A DNA stretch of 59,905 nt from Nitrososphaeria archaeon (GTDB taxonomy: Archaea > Thermoproteota > Nitrososphaeria > JACIWG01). The DNA lies in contig JAOAKB010000008.1 of NCBI GenBank assembly GCA_026413865.1, positions 1-59,905 of the forward strand, in the 5' to 3' direction. The position numbers were made by a program, and so were the translations under genes. The notes under the pieces were generated by a model that was given only the letters and a program-made list of their open reading frames with translations, had not been told where the DNA came from and did not search any database. Shown in pieces: positions 32,961 to 41,337 of the stretch (position 1 is the stretch's first letter; each line of letters starts with the position of its first letter).

Positions 32961-33589
32961 AATATAGGATAGATTTTCATGTTCATAGTGAAAACTCTAG
33001 GGATGCACTAGGTTCCTTACAAGAAATATCATATTTTGCAAGAAAACGGGAAATAAACGCTGTCGCTATAGCGGATCATGACACTTTCTCTCTAGAAGAA
33101 GTTGTTGAAGTTAACGGAGTATATTTTATTCCGGCAATCGAATTAAGAACCTTTGTTGGGCATGTTGTATGTTTACTTCCAAAAAAGCGTTTTAATCCAA
33201 AAGCCGCATATCATGATCCGATTGAAATAATTCATAAGGTTGAAGGTTACGCGATATGGGCTCACCCTTTTGATCGTGTCTTCTTTAAAAAGATCAAAAC
33301 AGTTGTACCTGATGCAATAGAAGTATATAATTCTGCATCCTTTCCATTCAAAAGTTCTTCTTCAAAGGCTTTTCTTCTCGCCCACGAACTTAACGTTCCA
33401 ATGGTTGCTGGAAGTGATGCGCATATTCCGGAGGATGTTGGATTATGCTATGTTGAAGTTGACGCTTCATCCATATTGGATGCGGTTGAAAAGGTCTTTT
33501 TTGGAAAAGGTTCCCTATATGGTAATAGTAGACCACTATCCCATATGATAAAATTAGTTTTTGGAAGAATTCTAAAAAAACTAGGTTAG
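32957..33589 (+). CDS. PHP-domain metal-dependent phosphoesterase
   Basis: A 210-residue protein with the PHP fold. Metal ligands appear in RIDFHVHSENSRDALGSLQE (HxH), VAIADHDTFSLEE (DHD), the conserved Glu in FIPAIELRTFVGH, IWAHPFDRVF, and the late VAGSDAHIPEDVG (DxH). Similar small archaeal PHP proteins hydrolyse phosphate esters of nucleotides or amino acids, but the substrate cannot be predicted. It is translationally coupled to the MetRS-beta gene and convergent with the FtsZ-like gene, with 4 bp shared at the stops. Confidence 0.9.
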   Translation: MKYRIDFHVHSENSRDALGSLQEISYFARKREINAVAIADHDTFSLEEVVEVNGVYFIPAIELRTFVGHVVCLLPKKRFNPKAAYHDPIEIIHKVEGYAIWAHPFDRVFFKKIKTVVPDAIEVYNSASFPFKSSSSKAFLLAHELNVPMVAGSDAHIPEDVGLCYVEVDASSILDAVEKVFFGKGSLYGNSRPLSHMIKLVFGRILKKLG

Positions 33590-34578
33590 TCCAAACATTT
33601 TATTCCAGAAAAGTCATAGTCTACACTCATGTCACTGTATACGTCAAAGTCAAGCTCTCTCTCTTTTAAAATCTTCTGGAGCGGATCCCATCCATCAAAT
33701 TTTGTTTCTGTAACAGATGCTAGAGCGTAAACTGTTAGGCTTCTATCATTGTTTGGATAGTATCCAACCTTAACCTCTCCCTCACAGCATGTTATTCCCC
33801 TAAATGTTGTCACTATTGTTGAAACATCTCCTACTGAAATTTCCTTCCATCCTACAATATAGACTAAAGCATCTTTAACGTCAGAATTACTTTGTCTTCT
33901 AAGTGCTGAGGATGCTTCTGTTGCAGCCTCCTCAGCCATTCCTGTACCCTCTCCAACACCAACTCCAACTATGATGTTTCCATCTGAAGCTAGCCGATAC
34001 GTTTCCTTTGAATTAATTCCATAAACATTTTCTCTATCAAATAGTTTTGAAATCAAATTCCCTATCCATTCATTTTCAAGTTCATATGCCTTAAAAAGTG
34101 GTGTTTGAGGTGCCTTTTCAAGGAATTCTCCATTTCCAATAACAATTAAACCATCACAAGCCATCTTCATCTTCCTTAGTCCAACAGCGGCTCTAAATAG
34201 TCTACTTTTCTCGAATTTGAACGGCATTATTGCTACTCCTAAAATCTTTTTACCGCATTCTCTCAAACTTTTTGCAATAATTGGTGCTGCTGACGATCCA
34301 AATACTCCTCCAAGACCAACTACTATAACCACATTCTTTACATTAACTATTTCTTCTGCAATGCTTCTTGAAGTCTTGTATGCTTCAAGCTTTATTCTTT
34401 TTGAAGTTCTTTCAAAATTAACGTTTAACTTTATCTCTTTAACTTTATCTCCACATATCTTTGATTCAGTATCATCAATTGACAAGAATATTCCATTAGA
34501 AATTTTATGAGAAATCTTTTCTATAATCCTCTTACCGGCTGTACCAACACCTACTACCGCAACATCATATGTGAGCAT
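33586..34578 (-). CDS. Divergent tubulin/FtsZ-superfamily protein
   Basis: A 330-residue protein laid out like FtsZ/CetZ. The nucleotide-fold start is DVAVVGVGTAGKRIIEKISH (FtsZ: GVGGAGNNAV). The signature strand is VVIVVGLGGVFGSSAAPIIA (residues 84-101; FtsZ: GMGGGTGTGAAPVIA), followed by LGVAIMPFKFEKSRLFRAAV and CDGLIVIGNGEFLEK, both matching FtsZ beta strands. The GGGTGTG loop is changed to GGVFGSS. The T7 region after helix H7 reads GINSKETYRLAS instead of the FtsZ NxDFxD, so the catalytic acid is missing. GTP binding and polymerisation are therefore uncertain. It is monocistronic between the PHP and methylthiotransferase genes. It is neither canonical FtsZ nor CetZ. Confidence 0.8.
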   Translation of the reverse strand: MLTYDVAVVGVGTAGKRIIEKISHKISNGIFLSIDDTESKICGDKVKEIKLNVNFERTSKRIKLEAYKTSRSIAEEIVNVKNVVIVVGLGGVFGSSAAPIIAKSLRECGKKILGVAIMPFKFEKSRLFRAAVGLRKMKMACDGLIVIGNGEFLEKAPQTPLFKAYELENEWIGNLISKLFDRENVYGINSKETYRLASDGNIIVGVGVGEGTGMAEEAATEASSALRRQSNSDVKDALVYIVGWKEISVGDVSTIVTTFRGITCCEGEVKVGYYPNNDRSLTVYALASVTETKFDGWDPLQKILKERELDFDVYSDMSVDYDFSGIKCLD

Positions 34579-34685
34579 TGTAAGATAGGGTCCTTTAATC
34601 TGTAAATTAACAGTATATGACTAAAAATTTAAAGTTCCTGTAGAAAAAAATTGGCCAAAATAATCTCATATAATGCTATTTTCTG

Positions 34686-35972
34686 TCATCTGCACAAAAT
34701 TTTTCCTAAAAGAAAATGCTGTGCTGCATCTACAACTTCAACTTCTAAAAATGTTCCCAGCTCTGCTTCTTCTTTTAAAACTATGTTCTTATAATATTCA
34801 TTTCTTCCAACACTGTCTTCTCCTATTTTCTCGTCAACCAAAATTTTTCCCCTCCATCCTATCCATTTCCTGTTTCCTTCAAGCTGCAGTCTATTTATAA
34901 GCTCATGCACTCTCCTGCTCCTATCTTTCAAAACCTTCACATCACATTCTTTATTTATTTCAACGTCTGTTTTAGGCCTTTTTCCAAATTTTGAAAGATT
35001 TACTATGTCAGGTTTTGTTTTCTCTAAAAACTTTAATGTTTTCATAAAATCGTCTTCCTCTTCACCAGGGTATCCTACTATGATGTCTGTGGCAAACGTT
35101 ATGTTTGGGAAAACATTTCTAAATGATTCTATAATAAACTCTGCATCCTCAATAGTATACCTTCTTCTCATCATCTTTAGAATTCGATTGCTTCCACTCT
35201 GAACTGGAAGATGTAGGAACTTGAAAACCTTTGGGCTCTTGTATATTTCAATTAACTTGTCCAAAATCTTTAGTGTATGATGTGGATTCATCATCCCTAT
35301 CCTTATATAGAATTGTCCATCTATTTCAACAACCTTTTCCACTAGTTCTGCTAAGTTTGTTCCAGAATCTATTCCGTAGGCGCTTGTATCCTGTGCTGTC
35401 AGCCAAAATTCCTTCGCTCCCTCTAAAACTCCTCTTCTAACTTCCTCCAAGATGTTTTCTGTTTTGAATGAGAATATTGGGCCACGAGCTATTCTTGTAC
35501 AACAATATCTGCATGCGTCAGCACATCCCTCACATATTTGAACTATTCTTATCACCTCATTTTTTTTCCAAAGTTTTGGAAGTAAACTTTTATCAAGTCT
35601 CTGGTATGAAGTATAGTATACTGTTTCGTTTCTTAACATTCTTTCTATAACTTCATTTATTTTGTCAATGTTCTGAGGGCCTATTAATGATGCTCTAGGA
35701 TTTGATATTACAGCTTTTTCCTTGTCTACTAAGCTCATACATCCTGCAATAATCATCTTTTTGCCAGAATATTTTGATGTAAGCTCCTTTATCCTATTCA
35801 CTATCCTATGTTCTGTCGAAGTCTTAACATAGCATGTGTTCAAGACTATTATATCCGCTAACCTAATGTCTTCTACAACTTCATATTTTTTTGAAACTAT
35901 GTTTTCCATTATCTTTGTATCAGCATTGTTATATGAACAGCCGTATGTTTCAAAGTATACTTTTGCTTCCAT
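34686..35972 (-). CDS. tRNA (t6A37) methylthiotransferase, CDKAL1/MtaB-like
   Basis: Radical-SAM methylthiotransferase that converts t6A to ms2t6A at position 37 of tRNAs. The N-terminal UPF0004 domain has YFETYGCSYNNADTKIM and VLNTCYVKTSTEHRIVNRI, with further Cys in IAGCMSLVDKEKA. The radical-SAM cluster is CEGCADACRYCCTRIARGP (CxxxCxxC). The C-terminus is a TRAM-like domain (WRGKILVDEKIGE onward). I start at ATG 35972 (MEAKVYFETYGC), since the extra upstream residues from 35993 are not typical. Gene size matches archaeal e-MtaB/CDKAL1. A small gap of 12 bases follows the glycine dehydrogenase subunit 2 gene. Confidence 0.93.
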   Translation of the reverse strand: MEAKVYFETYGCSYNNADTKIMENIVSKKYEVVEDIRLADIIVLNTCYVKTSTEHRIVNRIKELTSKYSGKKMIIAGCMSLVDKEKAVISNPRASLIGPQNIDKINEVIERMLRNETVYYTSYQRLDKSLLPKLWKKNEVIRIVQICEGCADACRYCCTRIARGPIFSFKTENILEEVRRGVLEGAKEFWLTAQDTSAYGIDSGTNLAELVEKVVEIDGQFYIRIGMMNPHHTLKILDKLIEIYKSPKVFKFLHLPVQSGSNRILKMMRRRYTIEDAEFIIESFRNVFPNITFATDIIVGYPGEEEDDFMKTLKFLEKTKPDIVNLSKFGKRPKTDVEINKECDVKVLKDRSRRVHELINRLQLEGNRKWIGWRGKILVDEKIGEDSVGRNEYYKNIVLKEEAELGTFLEVEVVDAAQHFLLGKILCR

Positions 35973-36005
35973 TCTAAGACACTTTCTAAACAATTTTATG
36001 GATGT

Positions 36006-37475
36006 TTAAACTTTTTTCAAATTCTTCCAGTTTAGACACATTGTTCTTGGGTGTGATGCTTTAGCCTCATCTATTCTTTCAACACTAGTATTATATGGTG
36101 TCCCTTTAACCCATTCAGGGTCACTGTATGCCCTATAGGCTATCTCATTCAATATTCTTGCATATTCCTCAATTTCCTCAAACTCTTCTGTTTCTGTAGG
36201 CTCTATCATTAACGCTTCTTGAACGATCAATGGAAAATATATTGTGGGCGCATGGACTCCATAGTCAATTAAAGCTTTAGCAATATCCTTTGCTGAAACA
36301 CCTTTTTCCCTTAGAGCTTTTCCTACACTTACAACAAACTCGTGTTTTCTTGGCATGCTTGTACCATATGGTACCTCATAAAATCTTTTGTCCAAAAGTG
36401 ATAGCAAATAATTTGAGTTTACTACAGCTCTTTCGGAAGTGTTTCTTAAACCTTTAGAACCCAAAAGTCTAATATAAGCATATGCTTTCACGAGAACACT
36501 TATGTTTCCATAAAATCCCTTAACAAGTCCGATACTTTTTGGCCTATTATATTCAAGATAATATTTTCTTCCATCAAATTCTATAAGAGGTACTGGAAGA
36601 TATTCTTCAACCTCCTTTGAAGCGCAGACTGGTCCAGAACCGGGTCCCCCGCCACCATGTGGTGTGGCAAAGGTCTTGTGGAGGTTTAAGTGTATAATAT
36701 CAAATCCCATGTCTCCTGGTCTAACTTTTCCTATTAAAGCATTCAAGTTTGCTCCATCATAGTAAGTGTATCCTCCAGCCTCTTTCACTATACTAACAAT
36801 TTCGAGAATATTTTTTTCAAATAATCCTAGGGTGTTGGGGACAGTTAGCATTATGCCTGCAGTTCTTTTTCCAACTACACCTTTTAATGCCTCAATATCT
36901 ACTAAGCCTTCACTGTTTGATGGAACTTTCACAATCCTAAAACCAGCCATTGCTGCGCTTGCAGGATTTGTTCCATGAGCTGAATCTGGTATAATCATTT
37001 CTCTTCTTGTATCAAGTTCTCCTTTATCCTTTATTGCAGACCTAACCATTAGTGCTCCAACAAATTCTCCATGTGCTCCAGCTGAAGGTACTAGACTTGC
37101 TTTGTATGCTCCAGTAATTTCTACCAAACATTGTGCAAGTTCATATAATATTTGTAATATTCCCTGGCATGTTTCTTGAGGCTGAAGTGGATGCAGCATC
37201 TTAAGCTTAGGGTTTGAAACTATTCTTTCACAAATTTTTGGGTTATATTTCATTGTACAACTTCCAAGCGGATAAGTCCCAAAATCTACTCCAAAATTCA
37301 TTTGAGAAAGTCTCATAAAATGTCTTATGACTCTTTTTTCTGTTAAGTTGGGTATATCCAGTTTTTCTCTTATCACTTCATCAGGTAAACCTTCAAGCTT
37401 AACCTTTTCAAAATTGTCTTCCTCTTTTGAAAGTTCGTTTAAAAGGGGTTCATTCCATCTTGCTTGTCTGAACAT
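36006..37475 (-). CDS. gcvPB: Glycine dehydrogenase (decarboxylating) subunit 2
   Basis: PLP-containing half of the split P-protein of the glycine cleavage system, which decarboxylates glycine and passes the aminomethyl group to GcvH. The PLP lysine lies in HLNLHKTFATPHGGGGPGSG (Lys about 267). Other landmarks are GTYPLGSCTMKYNPKICERI near the N-terminus and IIPDSAHGTNPASAAMAGF. At 489 residues it is normal. Its ATG shares one base with the stop of subunit 1 (TAATG), so the two halves are coupled. Neither gcvH nor gcvT is in the window. Confidence 0.96.
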   Translation of the reverse strand: MFRQARWNEPLLNELSKEEDNFEKVKLEGLPDEVIREKLDIPNLTEKRVIRHFMRLSQMNFGVDFGTYPLGSCTMKYNPKICERIVSNPKLKMLHPLQPQETCQGILQILYELAQCLVEITGAYKASLVPSAGAHGEFVGALMVRSAIKDKGELDTRREMIIPDSAHGTNPASAAMAGFRIVKVPSNSEGLVDIEALKGVVGKRTAGIMLTVPNTLGLFEKNILEIVSIVKEAGGYTYYDGANLNALIGKVRPGDMGFDIIHLNLHKTFATPHGGGGPGSGPVCASKEVEEYLPVPLIEFDGRKYYLEYNRPKSIGLVKGFYGNISVLVKAYAYIRLLGSKGLRNTSERAVVNSNYLLSLLDKRFYEVPYGTSMPRKHEFVVSVGKALREKGVSAKDIAKALIDYGVHAPTIYFPLIVQEALMIEPTETEEFEEIEEYARILNEIAYRAYSDPEWVKGTPYNTSVERIDEAKASHPRTMCLNWKNLKKV

Positions 37476-38845
37476 TATGCCATAACCTCCTTAAAGGTTT
37501 CAACAAGCCTTTCAATATCCTCTATAGTATGTACTTCTGTAAAGCATGATAATAGTACATTATCCAGTTTTGGAAAATATCTTGTAAGAATTACGCCTGG
37601 TATAATCTTCTTATCCACCACTCTATTAAAGAATTTGTTTATGTCTCCTCCAATAAGTTTTAGTGTAAACTCTTGATAAAATTCTCCTGAAAAGTATGGT
37701 GCTATAACGTTCTTAACTTCACTTAACCTTCTACATGCATAGTGTGCTCTTTCAAAAATTTCCACAGCAAGTTTTCTAAGTCCTCTAGAGCCTAATAGGG
37801 CTAAATATGCTACTGTAGCCACTGCCATTAGCGCCTCATTAGTGCATATATTTGATGTCGCCTGCTCTCTCCTTATATGCTGTTCTCTTGTCTGGAGGAC
37901 CATTGTAAAAGCCCTTCTTTCGCCAGAAAGGTCTGTTGTCATGCCAATAATTCTTCCAGGCATCTGTCTAACTAGGGTCATGTCTCCTTTGCAAGCAAAT
38001 ATTCCTAATGATGGTCCCCCAAAATTTAGCCATCCGCCTAAGCTCTGTCCTTCTCCAACAACAATGTCTGCTCCATATTCTCCAGGAGGCTTTAATAGTC
38101 CTAAACTTATGGGGTCAATTCCAACAATAAAGATTCCTCCCTCATTATGTATTATGTCCGCCATTTTTAGAGCATCCTTTTCTATTATTCCAAAAAAGTT
38201 TGGATTTTCAATATATAGAGCGCAGGAGTCCTTAACCTTATTTTCTAAATCTACTAAATCAATTCTACCACTTACACTATCATAGCTAACTTCTAAAACA
38301 TCACATTCTAAAGGTTCAAGATATGTTCTAATCACACTCTTTCTTTCTGGTCCAATATTTTCTCCAACAAGAACCTTTTTTTTCCCCTTAACTCTTAAAG
38401 CCATCCTTAAAGCTTCTGCTGCCCCAGTAGCCCAGTCATACATTGAACTGTTTGCTACATCCATTCCCGTAAGTTCACAGACCATGCTCTGGTACTCGAA
38501 TAATGCTTGAAGTATACCCTGTGATATTTCAGGCTGATATGGTGTGTACGCTGTATAGAATTCGCTTCTTGAAACAATTGCTTCGACAGCCGCTGGAACA
38601 TAGTGTGGTGGTAATCCTGCACCAAGAAATGTTAGAACCTCATCATGAACTATATTTTTTCCCAAAACCTTTTCAAAATATTCTTCCACTTCTATCTCAT
38701 CTAAAGCTTTTGGAAGATTTACTTCCCCTTTAATTTTAATGCTATCTGGTACATCAGAATATAATTCTTCAACATTTTTGACCCCAATTTTTTCAAGAAC
38801 CTTATCCAGTTTTTCTCTACTATAGTCTTTGAAAAATTTTGTCAT
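37475..38845 (-). CDS. gcvPA: Glycine dehydrogenase (decarboxylating) subunit 1
   Basis: The N-terminal, structurally PLP-fold half of the heterotetrameric P-protein. Family blocks: FLGAGLPPHYVPAAVEAIVS, FYTAYTPYQPEISQGILQAL, YEYQ/FEYQSMVCELTGMDVAN, SMYDWATGAAEALRMALRVK and VVGEGQSLGGWLNFGGPSLG. The 456 residues match other archaeal and thermophilic bacterial GcvPA. It leads the two-gene operon; its promoter lies in the 65-base space shared with the divergent membrane protein gene. The split form is common in thermophiles. Confidence 0.96.
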   Translation of the reverse strand: MTKFFKDYSREKLDKVLEKIGVKNVEELYSDVPDSIKIKGEVNLPKALDEIEVEEYFEKVLGKNIVHDEVLTFLGAGLPPHYVPAAVEAIVSRSEFYTAYTPYQPEISQGILQALFEYQSMVCELTGMDVANSSMYDWATGAAEALRMALRVKGKKKVLVGENIGPERKSVIRTYLEPLECDVLEVSYDSVSGRIDLVDLENKVKDSCALYIENPNFFGIIEKDALKMADIIHNEGGIFIVGIDPISLGLLKPPGEYGADIVVGEGQSLGGWLNFGGPSLGIFACKGDMTLVRQMPGRIIGMTTDLSGERRAFTMVLQTREQHIRREQATSNICTNEALMAVATVAYLALLGSRGLRKLAVEIFERAHYACRRLSEVKNVIAPYFSGEFYQEFTLKLIGGDINKFFNRVVDKKIIPGVILTRYFPKLDNVLLSCFTEVHTIEDIERLVETFKEVMA

Positions 38846-38910
38846 ATTCTATTATCCCTCCACCAAATAGGATAAGAAAGTTTTAAAATTCTTCTCTTCT
38901 ATAACTTGCC

Positions 38911-40530
38911 GTGCACTATCAAAAAATTAAGATAATAATTGTGGTCATGGTCTTTCTAACATCTATCATGTTTAATTATAATTCTTATGCCATAAGCTCA
39001 TCCCCGTATGTTAAAGAGTTTGTACACACCTTTGAAATAAGAGAATATGGTTTAACGGTATTAACTAGCACAATATCCTTTCATAATAATCTAACTTCAA
39101 AGGTTACAGTACCAATTATAGAAATAAAGTATCCTAAGGAAATGTACCAAAAAATGGTTATTGAATCAATCTCTGACAAACGCTTAACTCCTGCATCCTA
39201 TGTTGAAGGAAATTTTACAATTATAAAACTTGTTCCAGAAAACGTTATTCAAATTGACCCAGACTATGAATACAATATTACAGTAAAAATTTTGGTGAAA
39301 GAATTTTTTTCATTCACTTCCTCTACTACTATACAGTTTATTCTACCCATATATCCTGCATTAAACCTTGATTCTGGATCAGTATCATCAAACATAATTT
39401 TACCATATGGTGTTGTGCCAGTAGAAACCTTAGAAAACTTTACATATACCGCATTAGCTACAAAGAATATTTATAATCGAACATTCGAAAATGTTAAGGC
39501 TGGAAACTATTATTTCAAAAACACTTCGGCAGAACTTATAGGGAGCGCGAACCTTTACCTTCTAAAGGTTCCTAAGGCTGTTAGAACAATACAGTTTTAT
39601 GATGATGGAGGCATTTGGGTTATGGAAGAAATTCAGTTAAAAAATTTGGGTGAAACAAGTTTAAGCACCTTATCTCTTAGCATATTAAATGATAGGCTCC
39701 TTTCTGTTAAACTTGTACGTGATATTGGGCCAGAAACTGATTATGATCTTGGACTATATAGGCAGTTTACACTTCCACAGCAACTAAACCGTAATGAAAC
39801 CTATACTCTAAAAATAAGGTATCCTGCTCCATCAAATATAACAAGATTCATAGGAAATAGTTATATCATAAATATTACGACAACACCGCCGCTCGATACT
39901 TTAGTAGAAGAATATGTTATTAAAGTACAACCTTCACAAGGCTTTAATATTGTCTCAAGTGAAAATGTTAAAGTTGTTAAAAACGCATACTTCGATAAAC
40001 AAAATTTTGTGATAGAATATGTACCTAAACTTTACTGGTCTTCATCAACATATATTCCAATATCCCTATTAATACTAATAATTTTTGCCTCAATTACGCC
40101 ACTACTTAAAAAAGAGGTTGAAGAAGAAAAAAGGTATGTTTTTGACCTTAAAGCTCATGTTAGAGGAAAGCTAAAACTTGTTGAATCAATAATAGAATTG
40201 TATGAGGGTAGGCTAAAAGGTCAAGTTCCAAGACAAAGGTTTAATATTCTCAAACAAGAATATTTTGCATTGTCTACAAAAGCGAATTCTAATATAGCCA
40301 ATTCTATCATGGATGCAATAAAAAATGATCCTCAAAATAAGCCAGTGTTTGACAGAATCTCTTTAATCAATAGAGAAGTTGATACAATGCTTAAGCAACT
40401 TACGTCATACTATGATCAACTCAATATAGGCAAGCTCAATAGAAGTGAATTTGAAAAAATGAGGTCTGATATAATAAAAAGAATAAACTCATTAAAGCAG
40501 GAGATAGAGTCTGAGCTGGAAAAAATTTAA
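38911..40530 (+). CDS. Type I membrane protein with large ectodomain and cytoplasmic coiled coil
   Basis: A 539-residue protein. A signal peptide (about residues 6-27) is followed by a ~350-residue extracytoplasmic beta-rich region with many N-x-S/T sites and a repeated pattern of two similar halves (about 30-200 and 210-365). One membrane helix follows (about 385-402), then a ~135-residue charged cytoplasmic tail with coiled-coil character (KLVESIIELYEGRLKGQV; SLKQEIESELEKI). The layout and ectodomain phrases such as LNRNETYTLKIRYPAPSNIT recall eukaryotic ribophorin I, but I cannot establish homology. Divergent from the glycine dehydrogenase operon. Confidence 0.7.
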   Translation: MHYQKIKIIIVVMVFLTSIMFNYNSYAISSSPYVKEFVHTFEIREYGLTVLTSTISFHNNLTSKVTVPIIEIKYPKEMYQKMVIESISDKRLTPASYVEGNFTIIKLVPENVIQIDPDYEYNITVKILVKEFFSFTSSTTIQFILPIYPALNLDSGSVSSNIILPYGVVPVETLENFTYTALATKNIYNRTFENVKAGNYYFKNTSAELIGSANLYLLKVPKAVRTIQFYDDGGIWVMEEIQLKNLGETSLSTLSLSILNDRLLSVKLVRDIGPETDYDLGLYRQFTLPQQLNRNETYTLKIRYPAPSNITRFIGNSYIINITTTPPLDTLVEEYVIKVQPSQGFNIVSSENVKVVKNAYFDKQNFVIEYVPKLYWSSSTYIPISLLILIIFASITPLLKKEVEEEKRYVFDLKAHVRGKLKLVESIIELYEGRLKGQVPRQRFNILKQEYFALSTKANSNIANSIMDAIKNDPQNKPVFDRISLINREVDTMLKQLTSYYDQLNIGKLNRSEFEKMRSDIIKRINSLKQEIESELEKI

Positions 40531-40555
40531 GCAATCTTTTATGTAATGATAAAAA

Positions 40556-40744
40556 ATGATTGTACAAGTTGTGGATGAAAAAAATTGTAAAGGGTGCGGT
40601 GTATGCTTGAAGGTTTGTCCTTCTAAAGTGTTTGAAATTAGGGCTGGGAAAGCTTTTCCTATAAATGCTAAAGCGTGCATTGGATGTAGGATGTGTGAAA
40701 TTAACTGTCCAAACTATGCTATAACATTATATTTCAAACAATAA
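40556..40744 (+). CDS. 2[4Fe-4S] ferredoxin-like protein
   Basis: A 62-residue protein with two classical cluster motifs, CKGCGVCLKVCP and CIGCRMCEINCP, separated by ~20 residues, as in bacterial-type 8Fe ferredoxins. It is likely a small electron carrier or a free subunit of an oxidoreductase complex. It starts 25 bases after the type I membrane protein gene and is followed convergently by the protease gene. The N-terminal strand MIVQVVDEKN suggests it may also resemble the ferredoxin delta subunit of 2-oxoacid oxidoreductases, but the partner subunits are not here. Confidence 0.9.
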   Translation: MIVQVVDEKNCKGCGVCLKVCPSKVFEIRAGKAFPINAKACIGCRMCEINCPNYAITLYFKQ

Positions 40745-40764
40745 TTCAAATATTTTTTGAATGC

Positions 40765-41259
40765 TCATTTAATTTTATTCTTCTCTATTATTTCTATTAA
40801 TGCTTTAGCAGCATAAAGTACCTCTTTGCTTATTTTGCTTCCAAAATCAAAATTTTTAGCCTGTACGCCAATTATATAGAATTTAATCCTTTTAACAGCA
40901 AGTGACTGTATTATTGAAACTATTGTCTCAATCGGTATGCTATGTGTTGAAATACTAATGTATGATGGCCTGTCGGGAAAAATTTCCTGTAAGATAATTG
41001 TTCCAGCTGAAGCTTTAACGTCCACTGCATCAAAAAATATTACTGTCTCCACATCTTTTTCAAGAATTTCTTGAATATAGTTTTCTGGCGTATTATATGC
41101 TAGTATAACATTATCTTTTATACTTGTTTTCATCAAACGCCTACCAATATAGACACCAACTCCATCATCCCCTCTTAACTCGTTTCCAACGCAGACGAAA
41201 ATCTTCTTTGAAGGATTGTTTATCAATTCTCTTATCCTATTAAGGGTCTCCTTTATCAT
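40765..41259 (-). CDS. Hydrogenase maturation-type protease (HycI/HyaD/FrcD family)
   Basis: A 164-residue member of the peptidase M52 family, which trims the C-terminus of [NiFe]-hydrogenase large subunits after nickel insertion. Signature segments: IFVCVGNELRGDDGVGVYIG (metal Glu/Asp), ETVIFFDAVDVKASAGTIIL (Asp), ISTHSIPIETIVSIIQ (His) and KFYIIGVQAKNFDFGSKISK (specificity loop). No hydrogenase or hyp gene lies in the window, so its client must be elsewhere. Related coenzyme F420-reducing hydrogenase proteases share the motifs. Confidence 0.88.
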   Translation of the reverse strand: MIKETLNRIRELINNPSKKIFVCVGNELRGDDGVGVYIGRRLMKTSIKDNVILAYNTPENYIQEILEKDVETVIFFDAVDVKASAGTIILQEIFPDRPSYISISTHSIPIETIVSIIQSLAVKRIKFYIIGVQAKNFDFGSKISKEVLYAAKALIEIIEKNKIK

Positions 41260-41302
41260 GTTCTTATCAAAAAGGTTGTCTGTTTAAATAAGGCTTATGG
41301 TA

Positions 41303-41315
41303 TAATTTATAAAGG
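41303..41315 (+). promoter_or_regulatory. Leaderless-type promoter of the enolase-superfamily gene
   Basis: AATTTATAAAGG is centred about 28 bases upstream of ATG 41338, with no Shine-Dalgarno between. This fits transcription starting at or next to the start codon. Confidence 0.5.
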
Positions 41316-41337
41316 AATATTTTACAAAAACTATGTT

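Noticed and set aside
33586-34578. Calling the protein canonical FtsZ or CetZ
   Set aside because: The GGGTGTG loop and T7 NxDxxD acid needed for GTP turnover are altered, so only superfamily membership can be supported.
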